Under the pieces are notes generated by a model. The model was not told the DNA's origin. It worked only from the letters and a program-made list of their open reading frames with translations, and did not search any database. A stretch of DNA of 64,000 bases, taken from Symsagittifera roscoffensis. Lineage: Eukaryota; Xenacoelomorpha; Acoela; Convolutidae. Every line of letters begins with the position of its first letter. Position 1 is the stretch's first letter. Location: contig NC_087063.1 of assembly GCF_963678635.1 (NCBI RefSeq), positions 80,215,574 to 80,279,573 on the forward strand. Direction: 5' to 3'. Position numbers and translations under genes: made by a program. Below, in pieces: positions 34,501 to 46,140 of the stretch.

Positions 34501-35766
34501 AAGTTTCAGACGGAAATGGAATTAATTTATCGGTGGATAAGCTACACAGAAAAACAACCAATTTATTGCAACTCAGACATATATGTAATAAAAAATTTAT
34601 TTTCAAGCCAGAACTTCTATCCATACATTCTATGAAGGTGTACGTTTACAATTTAGTTCGGCTTGGGAGAATATCAAAACAACATCAATACTACAGCATG
34701 GGTGGAATTTTACTATAATATACTTTAAAAATGTTCGTTGTCACAAGTATAGATGTCGCTTTTTTTAATTAAAAAACGAGCCCAAAGACTCATTGATGGT
34801 TGTTAACGCTTCAAGAACAATATTTTTTACCCCTCTGTAAGAACCTATTACACAAAATACGAACCCTATTCTCGATTTTTTTTGCTCTTGTAGTAAACTT
34901 ATTTCGGCTGCGAAGTTTTTCTTTCATTTCCTGCGTCGATAGCATCTGTTATCTCCTGTTTACTTATGTGTCGATGAAATTTTTTTAGTTCCACAAGATC
35001 GTCCTAATTTTTCAGATTTTGCGCTGTTGTATAAGAGTAGTAGATGTTGGAAGTTAGGTGGGGGGGGGGGGGGGGGGGGTTTAAATGGGGGGGGGTTTCT
35101 CAGGTGAAATTTATAAGGAAGAAATGCTGAATAAATTGCGTAAAACCCACACAAATTATCAGATTTTTGTAGTTTTCAGGAAACCATTCCACAATGTTTT
35201 TTTGTTAGGAAGGAAAAAATTGTTGTTCTTTTTCAATCCAAATAATCAGCAAAGTAGTAAGGTTTGTCCAGTCGAGCAATCATGATCCAGTGTTCTATTC
35301 TATCATTGCTTAGAGGTGAGTTGATGATTGCAAACAAATTTTTGTTAGTTTATGTACTTTATCAGAGGGGTAAGATTCCATGTACCTAAATCTGAGCTCA
35401 GAAATTCTTTGAATATTTTGCAGAAGAGAAAAATTGACCATCTTTGCAATTGTCTGTTGATTTACATTTAAAAACAAAGAAGTAGATAGCTTCATAATCT
35501 ATTTGAGGATTTTAAAAAAAGATTAACGATTTACATGCATTTAGGCAGTAAATCAACAAAGTCCTATACACAAGTCATATGAGCTGTACAAAGTCTATTA
35601 AACACTGTTTTACAGTCTAGGTTGAAGAATTTTCTCGGGTCTGAAGAAAAACAAAATTGATAGTACAGAGACAATTGCAATGAAAAGTCCCAAGAAGTTA
35701 CATTATTTTTATACAAACCTGAAAACTCAAAAAACATAAACATTTTTATCGACTGCTCCGAATTTG
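31509..35766. other. Gene-poor repeat region upstream of the IRG gene
   Basis: No credible coding sequence. It contains the paired copies of the dispersed repeat (separate entry) and G runs of 20 (35060-35079) and 9 bases (35087-35095) separated by TTTAAAT. The rest is AT-rich without nameable structure. The IRG promoter should lie just above 31.6 kb, but I cannot place it. Confidence 0.4.
32030..33923 (+). repeat. Dispersed repeat, diverged copy plus fuller copy 2
   Basis: A diverged copy starts near 32095 (CACCTAAGTATTATT...CGGCTCGTACTG). A fuller copy starts near 32850 and ends at about 33923 with AGCGCTGGTGGAGTG, matching 6896-7583. Flanking blocks such as AAAGCGACTGAA (about 32519 and 32771) also repeat, so the two copies arose by tandem duplication of a ~750-bp segment. 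No protein is encoded. Confidence 0.65.
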
Positions 35767-36960
35767 TTACTTTGAACTTTTGATAGTCTTTCTCTCAAGA
35801 CTATCACTTCGGTTACTTGCTGCAAGGGAAACTGGAAAAACATTATTAATCAAACTGAAGTCTTCTCTTCTAAGTTCTGGATGATGCAATTGTTCAGCTG
35901 CATCCTGCACTGAAGTAAAAGCAAAAACACGAATATGGTGATTTGCAAAACTTCCATAGGACGAGCTGGGAAGTCTTCGTTCAACTGCATTGCTCTCAAT
36001 GTTGTAACATAAGGGCGACAAGGAGAAGTTGTATCCAATGAAACAATTGCTCTTCCACCACGAATAACTTTAAGCTCTCTCAAATGAAATTGTTGGTCGT
36101 TTAAATGGTTTTCATGAAATGATCCTGTAACTGCAGATTTCGTATTCTTTGCAACAGCTATTCTTCTTATTGGACTATTAATGAAAATACTTTCTTTTCC
36201 GAAAAGGTTTTGACGAAATGGAATGATGAAGGTTCTTGCTATAGTTTCCATCTAATTCCATTGAGCAGGTTCTCTTTCCATATTCCATTGCAAGTATTAA
36301 TGATTAGGTTCAGCAAATAAAATGCTTCTAATGAACAGCAAAAAATCAACAATTTTTGAACTGACATTTGGATTATTAGACAGCTTCAAAAATTAGGTAT
36401 GATTCAAACAAGTTTGAATTGACCTTTGATAATTGGTAGGAACATTTTTTCGCAAGTAAGCAAATCAATGGGGAGCCTCCCATAGAGTGAAAAAATTATC
36501 AGTGTTCCTAAGGAAATTACTCTATCAGTGATTGGATACATAACAAATGCATCAGGTAAATCTTCAAAACTAAATCCATGAGAACCAAGTATTCCTTTAT
36601 TACTCAGTGCCGACTAGTTCAATTTGTACAATTTTTGTGCCTTATGAGGACATAATCCATTAGCAATGTAAGCCAGTGTATTGTTAAAATAAATTTCACA
36701 ATTGGAGAAACGTGAATGTAGTAGATTGTTTACATTTAAACTGAGTTGTTTATCACGAATTCCTAAATAAAGGTAAAGTCAAACTCGGTTTAAAATTCGA
36801 ACTCAATACTGCTATCTGCTAGAGAAGTTCTGAGCAATTTTTCTTGTGTGTAAGATGACATAATTGTTTCCAAACTGCGACTTTCTCAATAATCTCCAAC
36901 AAACAATTTTTACAAGCTCCGTACCAAAAACGACTACTTTCGTTTAAACTCATGTTATAC
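35767..36960 (-). pseudogene. Polinton/Maverick-type capsid-like protein relic
   Basis: Reading down the minus strand, segments in shifting frames line up with the capsid-like proteins of Polintons/adintoviruses, including the nematode F54H12.2-type annotation. They are a piece around LLHSRFSNCEIYFN (about 36700), a piece with PDAFVMYPITDR (about 36540), then the open 36251-35850 frame with IIPFRQNLFG and LRELKVIRGGRA, continued in another frame at 36021-35767. At least two stops and one frameshift (near 35950) break it. Such proteins form the double-jelly-roll shell of virus-like particles. The family call is from remembered motif order; the disruption is directly visible. No Polinton polymerase or integrase is seen nearby. 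Confidence 0.55.
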
Positions 36961-37310
36961 TGTCAAAACTGTCTTCGCGAGAGCGACTGGTTTTCGACCC
37001 ACTTCTCGAGAATTGGTTCTTTTAGTTCTATGCGTGGATTTCTTTTTTCCACCTCCCAATTGTTTCCGAACTGTTCTTGTTTCCCCATTTTCTGCAATTA
37101 ATTTGTTCACCAAGAACGTTCTCAATCACTGGAGGAGCGATTTCAAATAAATCTGCTCCAATTCTGCTCTGCTATATATTTCTGCTCTGAAAACTATAAA
37201 TTTTAGGGATTGCGGTTCTCCCAATAGTTTGCGCAAGGGCATCAAAGCGTTTTCCATATTGACTTTCTTGTCCTAGAAAAATGAGGAAGTCATTTGATTC
37301 TGAGCAACCA
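36961..37310 (-). pseudogene. Relic of small basic Polinton minor-virion-like protein
   Basis: Directly upstream of the capsid-like relic on the same strand. Pieces in changing frames include YGKRFDALAQTIGRTAIP, then GADLFEIAPPVIENVLG, then a Lys/Arg-rich tail beginning KQLGGGKKKS. A short hydrophobic helix followed by a very basic tail, next to a capsid gene, matches the small pVI/pX-like proteins of Polintons and adintoviruses. Frameshifts and stops show that it is dead. Nothing recognisable lies between 37310 and 38450. Confidence 0.4.
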
Positions 37311-38449
37311 TCTCGTTTGAAGTTTAAATTGAAAAAGAAGATTCGAAATCTCGCGGGACAAGAGAACTACTCCTGTAATTCCTACGGAAACAAAAAGAAA
37401 TTTTTCGCCGGTAATAAAAGAGTCGGTAATAAAAGAGTTTCTGTATCACCGACTATTTCATATTCTATAGTATCAGTATATATCATCAATTAATGAATTC
37501 TGAAAATGGCGTAAGAAAACTGAGGATAATGCGATTCTTTTCCTTTCATTATGACACCTGTTTGATTTTGTTCTGTGACTCAAATCAAGACTTTGAAACT
37601 TCAACACTGACTGATCCTCAGGAAATTAAACGGCTATCTTTTGTGCAATTTCATCTACTTATTCATATACGCCATTTTATTCGAATGCTTAAGCACTCGA
37701 AATTTTCGAATTTCATTGTTCATGTTTACAGCTATACCACTAATACTTGGATACAATCCTGTTTCAGTATGCATCGATTCAATCTTTCTTTTCTCCTCAG
37801 GACTTTCTCAGCCATCTAAGAAAGTATAACTTCACCCAGTTTAAATACGGTACAACGAAGGCTATCTGAAAACGATTTTTGATGTTATCCAATTCAATTC
37901 AGGACATATCCGGAAGCTAAAAGTTGTTAAAATGTATTTTTAATTTTCTTTCCGAGACCTTTCCGGATTCTGGAATCCGGACGAAATGCGATCTTGTCGT
38001 CCTGCTGGAAGGGTGGTAAAAAACTTCCGCTACCGCTCCGAAGTCTCGGTAATTGCTCGGTAACGATTGTACAGCAACAATCGTTACAATTCGGACAGTC
38101 TCGATCGTAATTTCAAAACTGTTTTCACGTTTTTTCTTCACTGTTGAGATTCAACGTTGCTGTTTTCTAGCGAAAATTGGTCTCTTCTCATTTTCATGTT
38201 TTCAGTGTTTGCGAAATTTCATGGCCGTGTCGTGTTTTTAATTTCAAACGAAATTTTAAAAATTACTTCGTCACTTCAAATTTATTTCTCCCAATTCGTC
38301 AAATTTCACGATTAGCACCGTTAATCCCTCAAAAGAGCCAATTTTCCCACTCGGCCGCACTTATAAAATTTCGATGTTGCCATGCAGTTTGTCACATGCT
38401 CCAGGACAGCCCGGTCAATTCCCTCATTGAGTCTCGTGGTAATCATTAA

Positions 38450-41400
38450 AATGGCACAGTGCCATCGAACAGAACTTACAAAGTTCATGAAATCATAACC
38501 AAGCAGTCATCTTGGCTCTGAACCATGGCATCAGTCGGCTTCTGGCCCATATTGTCTTCACTTCCATCGGAATGTCCAAGATTTTGCGCGTTGTCTCAGA
38601 AGAATCTAAATCTTTTAGACAATCCAGTTCCTCTAAATGTTCTTTGGTCGGTGCTTCTTGTCGACTGTTTTCTTTAAAAGGAGCTTCCAGCCATCGAACT
38701 GCCAACATAACTCCAACTATCACTATCGTTATGGGGTGCGATGAGTCCGGGAAGAGCAGCTCTCTAGAGTCCCAGATCAACACCAGATTACTTCGCCCGG
38801 GATACCACCATGTTTGTAGCAAACAATGGCACGGGTTTTCATCATGTGTCAACATGATGCTTCTCCAATTTCGTTTCTCCGACGCTTTCAGTAGCGGTTT
38901 CATTTTCATCATCACTCGGTGGATTTCATCGTTCTCGTCTACTGCATTCTAATCCGTCGCTGTGGATCCTTTCTGTTTGTGTCTTTCAAAACCACTGAAG
39001 TTCCCGCTAGCATATCTCATGAACTTCTTTTCCAGTATCGGTCCTATCTCATCTTTCGTTCTTTGTGGAACTGCGGAAACATCTTAAATAACAATTTGTA
39101 AGATTTCTGCGACATCCTTGCAAGTCTTACACAATTAGGCCCTAAGAAGGCTTGAATCACGATCGTCTTTGTACTCTTTACATTCATTGCCATGAAGCGT
39201 ACTGGGTATCGGCTTTTGCACATCGGCGCGAACGTTGATCCTACTAGGTATCGCGCTCCAGACGGTCTGCGATAAGTTTCACTCTGTCTGATGTTTATTT
39301 CCACTTCTTTTGCTTCTCTCCGTTTTCCAATAAGCTTCTGTTTGGTTTGTAACACTCCCGGAAACACTTCTACACTGATGGCTAGGACCATCTCATGCTT
39401 CTGTTCTAGATTCAATAGTGACTCTAAAGAACCAAACATGCTTTAGAACTCTAGTGCAGTCACTAGATTCACTTCAAATCCTCCATGGCAAGCTGCAATT
39501 AGTTCTGTTTCCGTCTTCGCTTTCATCACCATGTTTGCGAACAGTATCGTCAATTGCCTGTACTGGTTCCCATTGACTTCACGCAGTCATGACCTCCACA
39601 CATGTGAACTTCTAGTCCATTAACTTTCGCCATAAAGCTACCAGGTTCAACTCAGTCTTCTGGTACCTAGCCAGGCAAGTTCACATTGATCTTCCGGTTG
39701 CTCCTAGAGGCTGTTGTCATCATATTGTAGATAATATTGAGGTCACTCAAATTACAATCTGAATTCATTTCCTTTGTATAACTTGCGTCGCTCGTAGTAT
39801 CGAATCAGCAATTGGACTCGGGCAGCATGATGGTTTCATTAACTCCCACGCCACCATCAGGCTCGTTCTCAGTAACTCGTCTGAGAAACCCAATCCATAT
39901 TCCACTCGGTTATCAGATTTCGGTATGGAAGTTGCAGTCATTTTATCTTACAATACAAGTCCCAATTTAACTTGATGAATGGCAATGCTCCGTATCGTTG
40001 AAATTTTTGACGATCATAATCTCAGCAACATCTCTTGCTCGTAATCGAAGTAACAATCACGTATGTCCTCTTTGATGAAAAGATTTTATGCCATTCCAGC
40101 CTTTCCCGACACATTATGGTATGACTTATTTCTGATCATTCCACCGTATTCACTGGGCTTCAGCAGTGTTCCCCTTGATTCTTTCATGAGCCTAAGCTCT
40201 TTGTTCGAGAATCTTCGGATTTCATCGATCCTCTTCAACTGTTCTACTTCTACGGGTTCTTTCATTTTCGCCCGCATTGGCTTGCTTTCATCAAGGTCCA
40301 ATAGCGCTAGTAAGAGCAAGGTCTTCGCTGACTTACTGCTCTCTCTCACCATTTTTGCACAAGTGTCCAGCGCTGGTACCGATAATTGTTCTAGCATGAA
40401 CTGAATGAAACAGAGAGCGTCTCTCCAATTCGCGCACGCTACTGCCGCTTCTTCTTTGATCATAAGTTCTCTCAGACTCGTCATTAAGAGCACCTTTTCT
40501 TCTTTCGATCTCTTCCTCTCTTCCGAATCATACTCTCTCATCGTCAGTAACGTCATACACCAAGCAAGTCTGAGTTGCAGATCAGTTCTGACGTACGGTA
40601 TCGCTATTAGAGCATGTATCTTCGGAGTAGTTCGCATTTCTTTTTCAAATTGACGCAGTATTACCGCTCTCCGCGGTAAGCTCATCAATTGATCCATTGT
40701 TTCCGCATGCGTTTCAGAGAGACTAATGTTCTATAAGCCTTTTGTTTCCTTGTTGTGCCCTGTATCGATTCTTCCAGGTAACATTCCATGAGCAGGTTCG
40801 TTTTCTAGAGCAATCAGGTGTCCTCTAGCTGAATTCCTGTAGAATTTCCATGTATCCACCGGCAAGTTCGTCAATCAAGACGGTATCCGATACTGTCAAT
40901 CAGTTGCATTCCACTGGGGATAGCTGTCCTATGACAATTCCATTTCCGTGATTCATGCATGAGGGTCCAAAACCCCGTAGGGTATTTTCACCACATTGAC
41001 TGAGTATTTCCCTTTCGAGAGTAGCTCCAGTCACAGAGCGGTAACTCCTCGTGGTCTTGTAACTGGCTAATCTTATTCCTGCCATGAGTATGGGTGGCAG
41101 CATCGTTATGTCGATCATCGTTCTGAACGTGCCAGGCAATCTGTCATTACCTTGCCCCATATCCATGACATCTTCAACACGCTTTCGTTTGGCTGAGTTG
41201 ACAGCTTTTGCTGAGATCTCAGAATCTAATTTCGTCTTCCCTGTTTTCCTTAACGTCACTTTGCTGCCTAGTTTCATTTTCTTGATCACCATTTTTGATC
41301 GCATCGTTCCCTTTCGAGTTTTGGACAGGTGCACGACTTTCTCGCTGCCTTCCTATTGCGTCGCCTTGATTGGAGAAATAACCTCGTTTTCATCAATGGC

Positions 41401-43100
41401 CGAATCTATCAGCAACTCGTTCATTCTTCATTCTCATTCGTCCAATTTATCAAGAATCTCCCGCATCAGTGGTTTGTTGAGACTTGTTTTCAACATCGAC
41501 TGTGTCCCGTAGTACTGTACAACTTTCCAGACCTCTGCCATGAAAGCTTCTCTGCCCAAATTGCAGCCTGGCGTGTTTTCATGATCCCTGTGGTGAACTT
41601 CCCCTTCTCATTCTGGCAAGGTTCCCAAGAAGGGTACTCGGGCTGTGCCTTCTATTCTCCTCCTACGCGGAGATTCCAATAAACGTTTCATTTCAATGGT
41701 TTTAAACTAACCAGGAGAGATGCTCTCCGGCAAGTCACGGCTTGGATTCATAAAGGCTGGAGGAGATTCCAGCGTAGAAGATCCATGCTCCGCTGATTCA
41801 TTTGTCCCTCCCAATGTTTCTGCTTCAACTTCGTAATCATACAGGAATATAAAATGCAGGCTTGACACACCACCTGTTGACAAACCACCTGTTTGTCGTC
41901 GCCGTTTCCCGCTTGATCGGAATCCTGTTCAATCGCTTTCTGCGGTTGACAGTCTTCTCCCTCCCTATCATCTCGCTCTTGATTTCCTCCTGACCCCGAA
42001 GATCCTTGCTCTTCATTCATTGTCTCATCTGGGAAGCTCGGCACGACTAGCTTGCCAGCTGACTCGTCTTTGGTTTTCTCCGTGTTTTATCTTGACTTCT
42101 TCACAGCCGAAGGGTGCTGGAGCTGTCCTAGTCAATAGTTTCCCACTTACCGCTAATTCTTTTTTCACACTCATCACGATTAGCGCGGCTTCTTGCAAGT
42201 CCGCCCTACCTCTTATGACCATTGGCGCCAAGTCTTAATTGGCTTTTTCTTCCTCAAATCTTCGAGGTTTTGTAGTGGCCACAATGCTCATCCGACTCAT
42301 CTGCATATGCAAACTGCGTGTATTGCAGCACGGCAGCGTTTCTGCAATGGAGCACGGGTCCATCGATTCGGATAATTTTGCCATCCTCCTTTCATTGGTT
42401 TTGAAGTCTCTCAAGCTGGGAGTGTTTACTGCGGAGTGTGTACTACCGAGCAACATCCTTCTTATCAAAGGGAATTAAGGTATTTCTTCTGGCAGCTTTC
42501 TTAGTCGCTGCAGCTTTTGGTTTCTTCTTTAACGTTTTGGTATGAGATCATTAAACGATAAATTCTCATTATCTCGCCGTTCATTTTGTCATACGGCCTC
42601 AAAGTCCATAGTTTTGGGAACAAATCGATGTGTTCTCTATCCACTTTGCCCATTCGGTCACGGAATTGGTGGTTGAAGCTTATCGGTGTCATCTCTGGCT
42701 CTGCTATCTTCGCGAACAGCAAATCCTCACTCATCAGTTCGCGTAGCACGTTTTGCTCTCACCAATTAAACATGCTCCCATCCATTGCTGAAACGAGGTT
42801 CAGGTGCAACACCGACCTTCTGTATGCCTCCACTTTAACATAAGGGATCTGTCCTCACAGCTAGACTGAAATCAGTTAGTAGGACCATGCCCCTTGCATA
42901 ACGTCGCATATCTTCTTCCTTTCCTATCGTCATGTCTTCTCCTGTTCCAAAGCGATTCTGTAGTAGAAGGTATTGGATAAGGGTATGTCTCAGATCTCTT
43001 TCTTCAGTCCAGGAGTCAGTGGATCGTTTCATGTCAAAATTTTTCACATTCTTTTTGATTTTTTCGGGGTAGCGGGTTGAATTCATCAATCCTCACAAAT
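38450..43100 (-). pseudogene. Degraded 3' part of a gag-like ORF of a Ty3/gypsy relative
   Basis: GC-richer than its surroundings. On the minus strand there is a chain of broken open segments: 43089-42835, 42749-42501, 42468-42025, 42044-41748 (acidic, Glu/Gln/Asp/Gly-rich, with a duplicated QVVCQ), 41334-40900, 40697-40086 (204 codons, Leu/Glu/Lys/Arg-rich, likely helical), 39439-39044 and 38915-38493. They follow the gag/SGNH segment in the same orientation and share its base composition, so I read them as one long decayed ORF. I cannot name domains here, and no RT, protease or knuckle motif is visible. Plus-strand ORFs are shadows. Confidence 0.4.
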
Positions 43101-43760
43101 TGCCGTGCGTGATCGCAATTAACGTCGGGAGTTCGTCCAGCCTGCGATTATGTATCCCTTCAGTGAGCTATACCGCTGGTCCTTTCACGAAAGTTTCTGC
43201 TGCAAACGTCACGAACGATGCCAGGATCACTACAATCGATAATTAGGTAACTGCTTTGAGAAATTCCTTTATCAGTTAGCGAGAGAATGCCGGACAGACT
43301 TTCGCCAGAAAGGACGCGGTCCATCCTGCTCCCAACCCTTCTAACATGCTATCAGTTCTATCGAAACCTTCTTCTCCTCTTACGTTCTGTGTCCAGAATG
43401 CCTCCAGTGTTATCTGGCCATTCCTGTTTACAAGTTCTGCTGACTTTTTTTCCGCATTCTCCGCTTAGTTGCATCCGGGAGGTGTAACTTAAAAGCATAG
43501 TTGCAACTTAAATACATCCGGGAGGTGTGCATATCCCGGGGACAACACGAGCTCTGGCTTTGGCGTTAACTTCTGGAATCCGCCTTCCATTAACACGTCC
43601 ATGATTTCACCCATATACTCCAAAATCTCAAAAATTTGACTCCAATAGACTCCATAGACTCCAAAATGTCAAAAGTAGGTGCGCGAGGTTGTTTTCACCG
43701 CTTGATTAACTGGTCGCAATCTTCGTCGGGGATGAAGGGTCCTCCTAACTGGTGCATCGC

Positions 43761-45586
43761 CTAGTCGATCCAATACGTCCGACCTCGGTTCTCGCTCGCT
43801 CGAGCTCTGCAGCACTTGTGGCACGGCTCGGATGATCTCAGGCGAGTCTCCATTTTAGGAGGCACAAACGTCGAAATCGCCGGTACATCCGTCGCTTCTT
43901 CTGCTCTGAGTACTCCCGTGTCGAAAAGCTCAACTTCCAACTCATCTAATCGCTTCAAGATTAGACACGATTCATGCAGCCTTTTCCCTCTGTGCTATCA
44001 AAGTGTTTCCCATCAGCGGTAAATCTGGCTTGATCCATAGCTCTCAGCTCAAGCTCTAAGTGCATCAAGATCATTCGTCCAGCGTAGCGACTTGCCAGAC
44101 TTCGCATGATGTTGTTCCATCTGTCGACTTTTTCGTTGTATCTACTTCCGGTGGAAGATAGCGTCTTCGTAATCGATGTTATGGTGCAAATGGTCAGTAC
44201 CGCGCACTGAAACTTCTGCCAAAGTTTCGTGAATAGACATACCAGAATTGACTCCTTTTGAGCTTCTTCGTGTCTGAGCTTCTGGACACCTTTTTCTTGC
44301 CTTTTAAAATCATTATGGCCACGATTTCTCCGGGGTTCATCAATTCCACCATCCGATACAACTGGGCTACTGTGGTGCCTCCGAAGGCAATCACCGTAGT
44401 GATCCATGAGGTTCTCATGTTCTGCAAAAATCTCACTAGACTGTCACCCAATATCAAATGCGACGTTCCAAGCGGCGGTTAAAACGTGCTCGTATGTCCG
44501 TGTCGGGAACTCCTGTGAAGGTCTTCTTGATTTGATTATTTTTCTATATATCAAACACACGCGACACTTTCTTCATGGGCATCTTGCTTGTCTTCCCGCC
44601 AGAGGCTTTTGAGGTATTTGCTGGTTTCGTCGCGGAAGCTCCCGTTTTCTTCATTACTTCCGAAGAGAGTTATACTCTGCCGGTATCGTCAATCATTCCA
44701 TAGAGTGCAGTCAACCCGGAATCTAGCACACTCCTATGGGCCACAAGTCGGCCAAAGGTTACTACCAGCGGTCGCATGGTTCGTTCCACTATTGGATCAC
44801 CCAGCGCGTCACTTGGATCTGGGATCGTCCTTTTATCGGGCGCTGCTGGGATTTGCACTTATGTTTTTAGGCTTAGTTTGCGAGGCGTCAGAAGCTCCAT
44901 TGGGGACTGCGCAGGAGGAACACTCCCTGCGGGCAGTGGTCATTCCACTGCGTTCGGTAATCCCAGTCGTTCTGATCGCTCCTTATATTCCAGCCTCAAG
45001 CGTTCTATCTCCTCTTCCTGTTTGTTATTACAATCCTCAAACAGTCTCCTCCACATGTCCCAGTTCTGAGCAAGGTCCTTCTCATCCGTTCCAGTTCGCC
45101 TTTGGTCTCGTTCAGATTTTTCATAGTTTCGATCGTTTTGACTTCTTCTTCTACTCTCGCTCGTTTTGGTGGCGCTGCTGCTCTCAGTTGTGAGCTAAAC
45201 GTACTCTTGATGCATTCTCCTCAAACCAGGCCTAAGCTGATCGGAAGAGGCATTTCAGGTTTGATAGGTCCTGGAACTTCCCCATCCAGACTCCTTCGCC
45301 AAGTCACTTTCTGAGAGTGCCCCCTTTCTCCACCTCCTTATCCTCATGTTTGGGCGGTCAAGTACTCCTTGTTGTCCATAAGCGGCCATCATTAAGATTT
45401 CCGTGGGGCGGTCACGACGGTTTTCGTGCCCCAAGATATTCGTTAAGATGGCCAGCAACATGACCACCTCTGGGTCCTCCAGAGCGAAGTCTCGTTCCAT
45501 CAGCCGACGTTAGATCGCATCTACCACCGGTCCTACATAGGCATCTGCTAGGTTCATCAGTTCATTCAAGTCAAAATTATCCATTC
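43761..45586 (-). pseudogene. Ty3/gypsy gag-like ORF with linked SGNH domain
   Basis: A frame opens with ATG at 45584 (MDNFDLNELMNLADAYVG), hits one in-frame TAA after 24 codons, then continues as the 45500-45255 segment (helical, Arg/Leu/Glu-rich). Frameshifted pieces follow through 44858-44670 and a Lys-rich linker, then the SGNH-like domain (44460-43961), then a Leu/Glu/Asp tail to 43761. A candidate LTR sits just upstream (45668-45991). The order LTR, short leader, ATG fits the 5' end of an LTR retrotransposon. Confidence 0.5.
43961..44460 (-). pseudogene. SGNH/GDSL hydrolase-like domain within retroelement ORF
   Basis: Block I reads GDSLVRF (the GDSL Ser motif) at about 44450. After about 110 residues the block V signature DGKHFDS (Asp-x-x-His) appears at about 44000, the correct spacing and order for an SGNH esterase/lipase fold. 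Between them the block III region, normally G-x-N, reads GKKK and is probably mutated. A frameshift near 44230 splits the domain between two frames (44457-44194 and 44407-43961). In the intact ancestor it may have been an esterase; a similar fold is known in some CR1/L2 LINEs. Confidence 0.55.
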
Positions 45587-45667
45587 CGTATCATTCGCTT
45601 TCGATTATCAATTTGCACAATTGAAATTCGATGAATAATTAAACGATCAACCAGGATCCAGAAAAAT

Positions 45668-45991
45668 TGTCACGACCATCACATCTGTCAGTTTTACTCC
45701 AAATTCACATTGAAGTTGGTTTAAAAACAGTCAGATAAGAAGATTTTGATCTTAAAATAAATAAAAATCAGTTCAGTTCTAAAAACTTGGAGGTCGATCT
45801 AAGAGTGGATAGTCCACAGTTTGGAACTATACGTGGTCACTAACCCTTCCAAACCCGAAACCTTAATAACATAACAACATAGTACATTACACATAACACA
45901 TAACATACTCGACCTAGGTTAAGCCTGTACTCAGCCTATACTTAACTAGTATTAATTCTGTAGATACACTTCTATGTTGGTATCAGAAAAC
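45668..45991 (-). mobile_element. Candidate LTR of the gypsy-like element
   Basis: On the minus strand the segment starts TGTTTTCTGATACC and ends GTCGTGACA, giving TGT...ACA ends. It lies 84 bp before the gag-like ATG. There is no second copy in the window and no clear primer-binding site, so this is tentative. Confidence 0.3.
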
Positions 45992-46140
45992 ATCACATGT
46001 ATCAGCGCATACAGCTACCGGGGAAGCAGCCGTCCTCGGTTTGGATCGTACACTGGAAGTGATAGTTCTTTCACTTCTCTCTCCAATAAGCCTCACAGTC
46101 TCCCTTGGGACATAACAAAGTCCTCAGGCTCCACATGCTG

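Noticed and set aside
44588-45193. 201-codon plus-strand ORF
   Set aside because: Antisense to the gag-like segment, which explains the sequence better; Leu/Ser/Arg-rich composition is typical of an antisense shadow.
45976-45990. Plus-strand TGGTATCAGA resembling a tRNA-Met primer-binding site
   Set aside because: All nearby retroelement coding is on the minus strand, so a plus-strand PBS would be in the wrong orientation; more likely chance.
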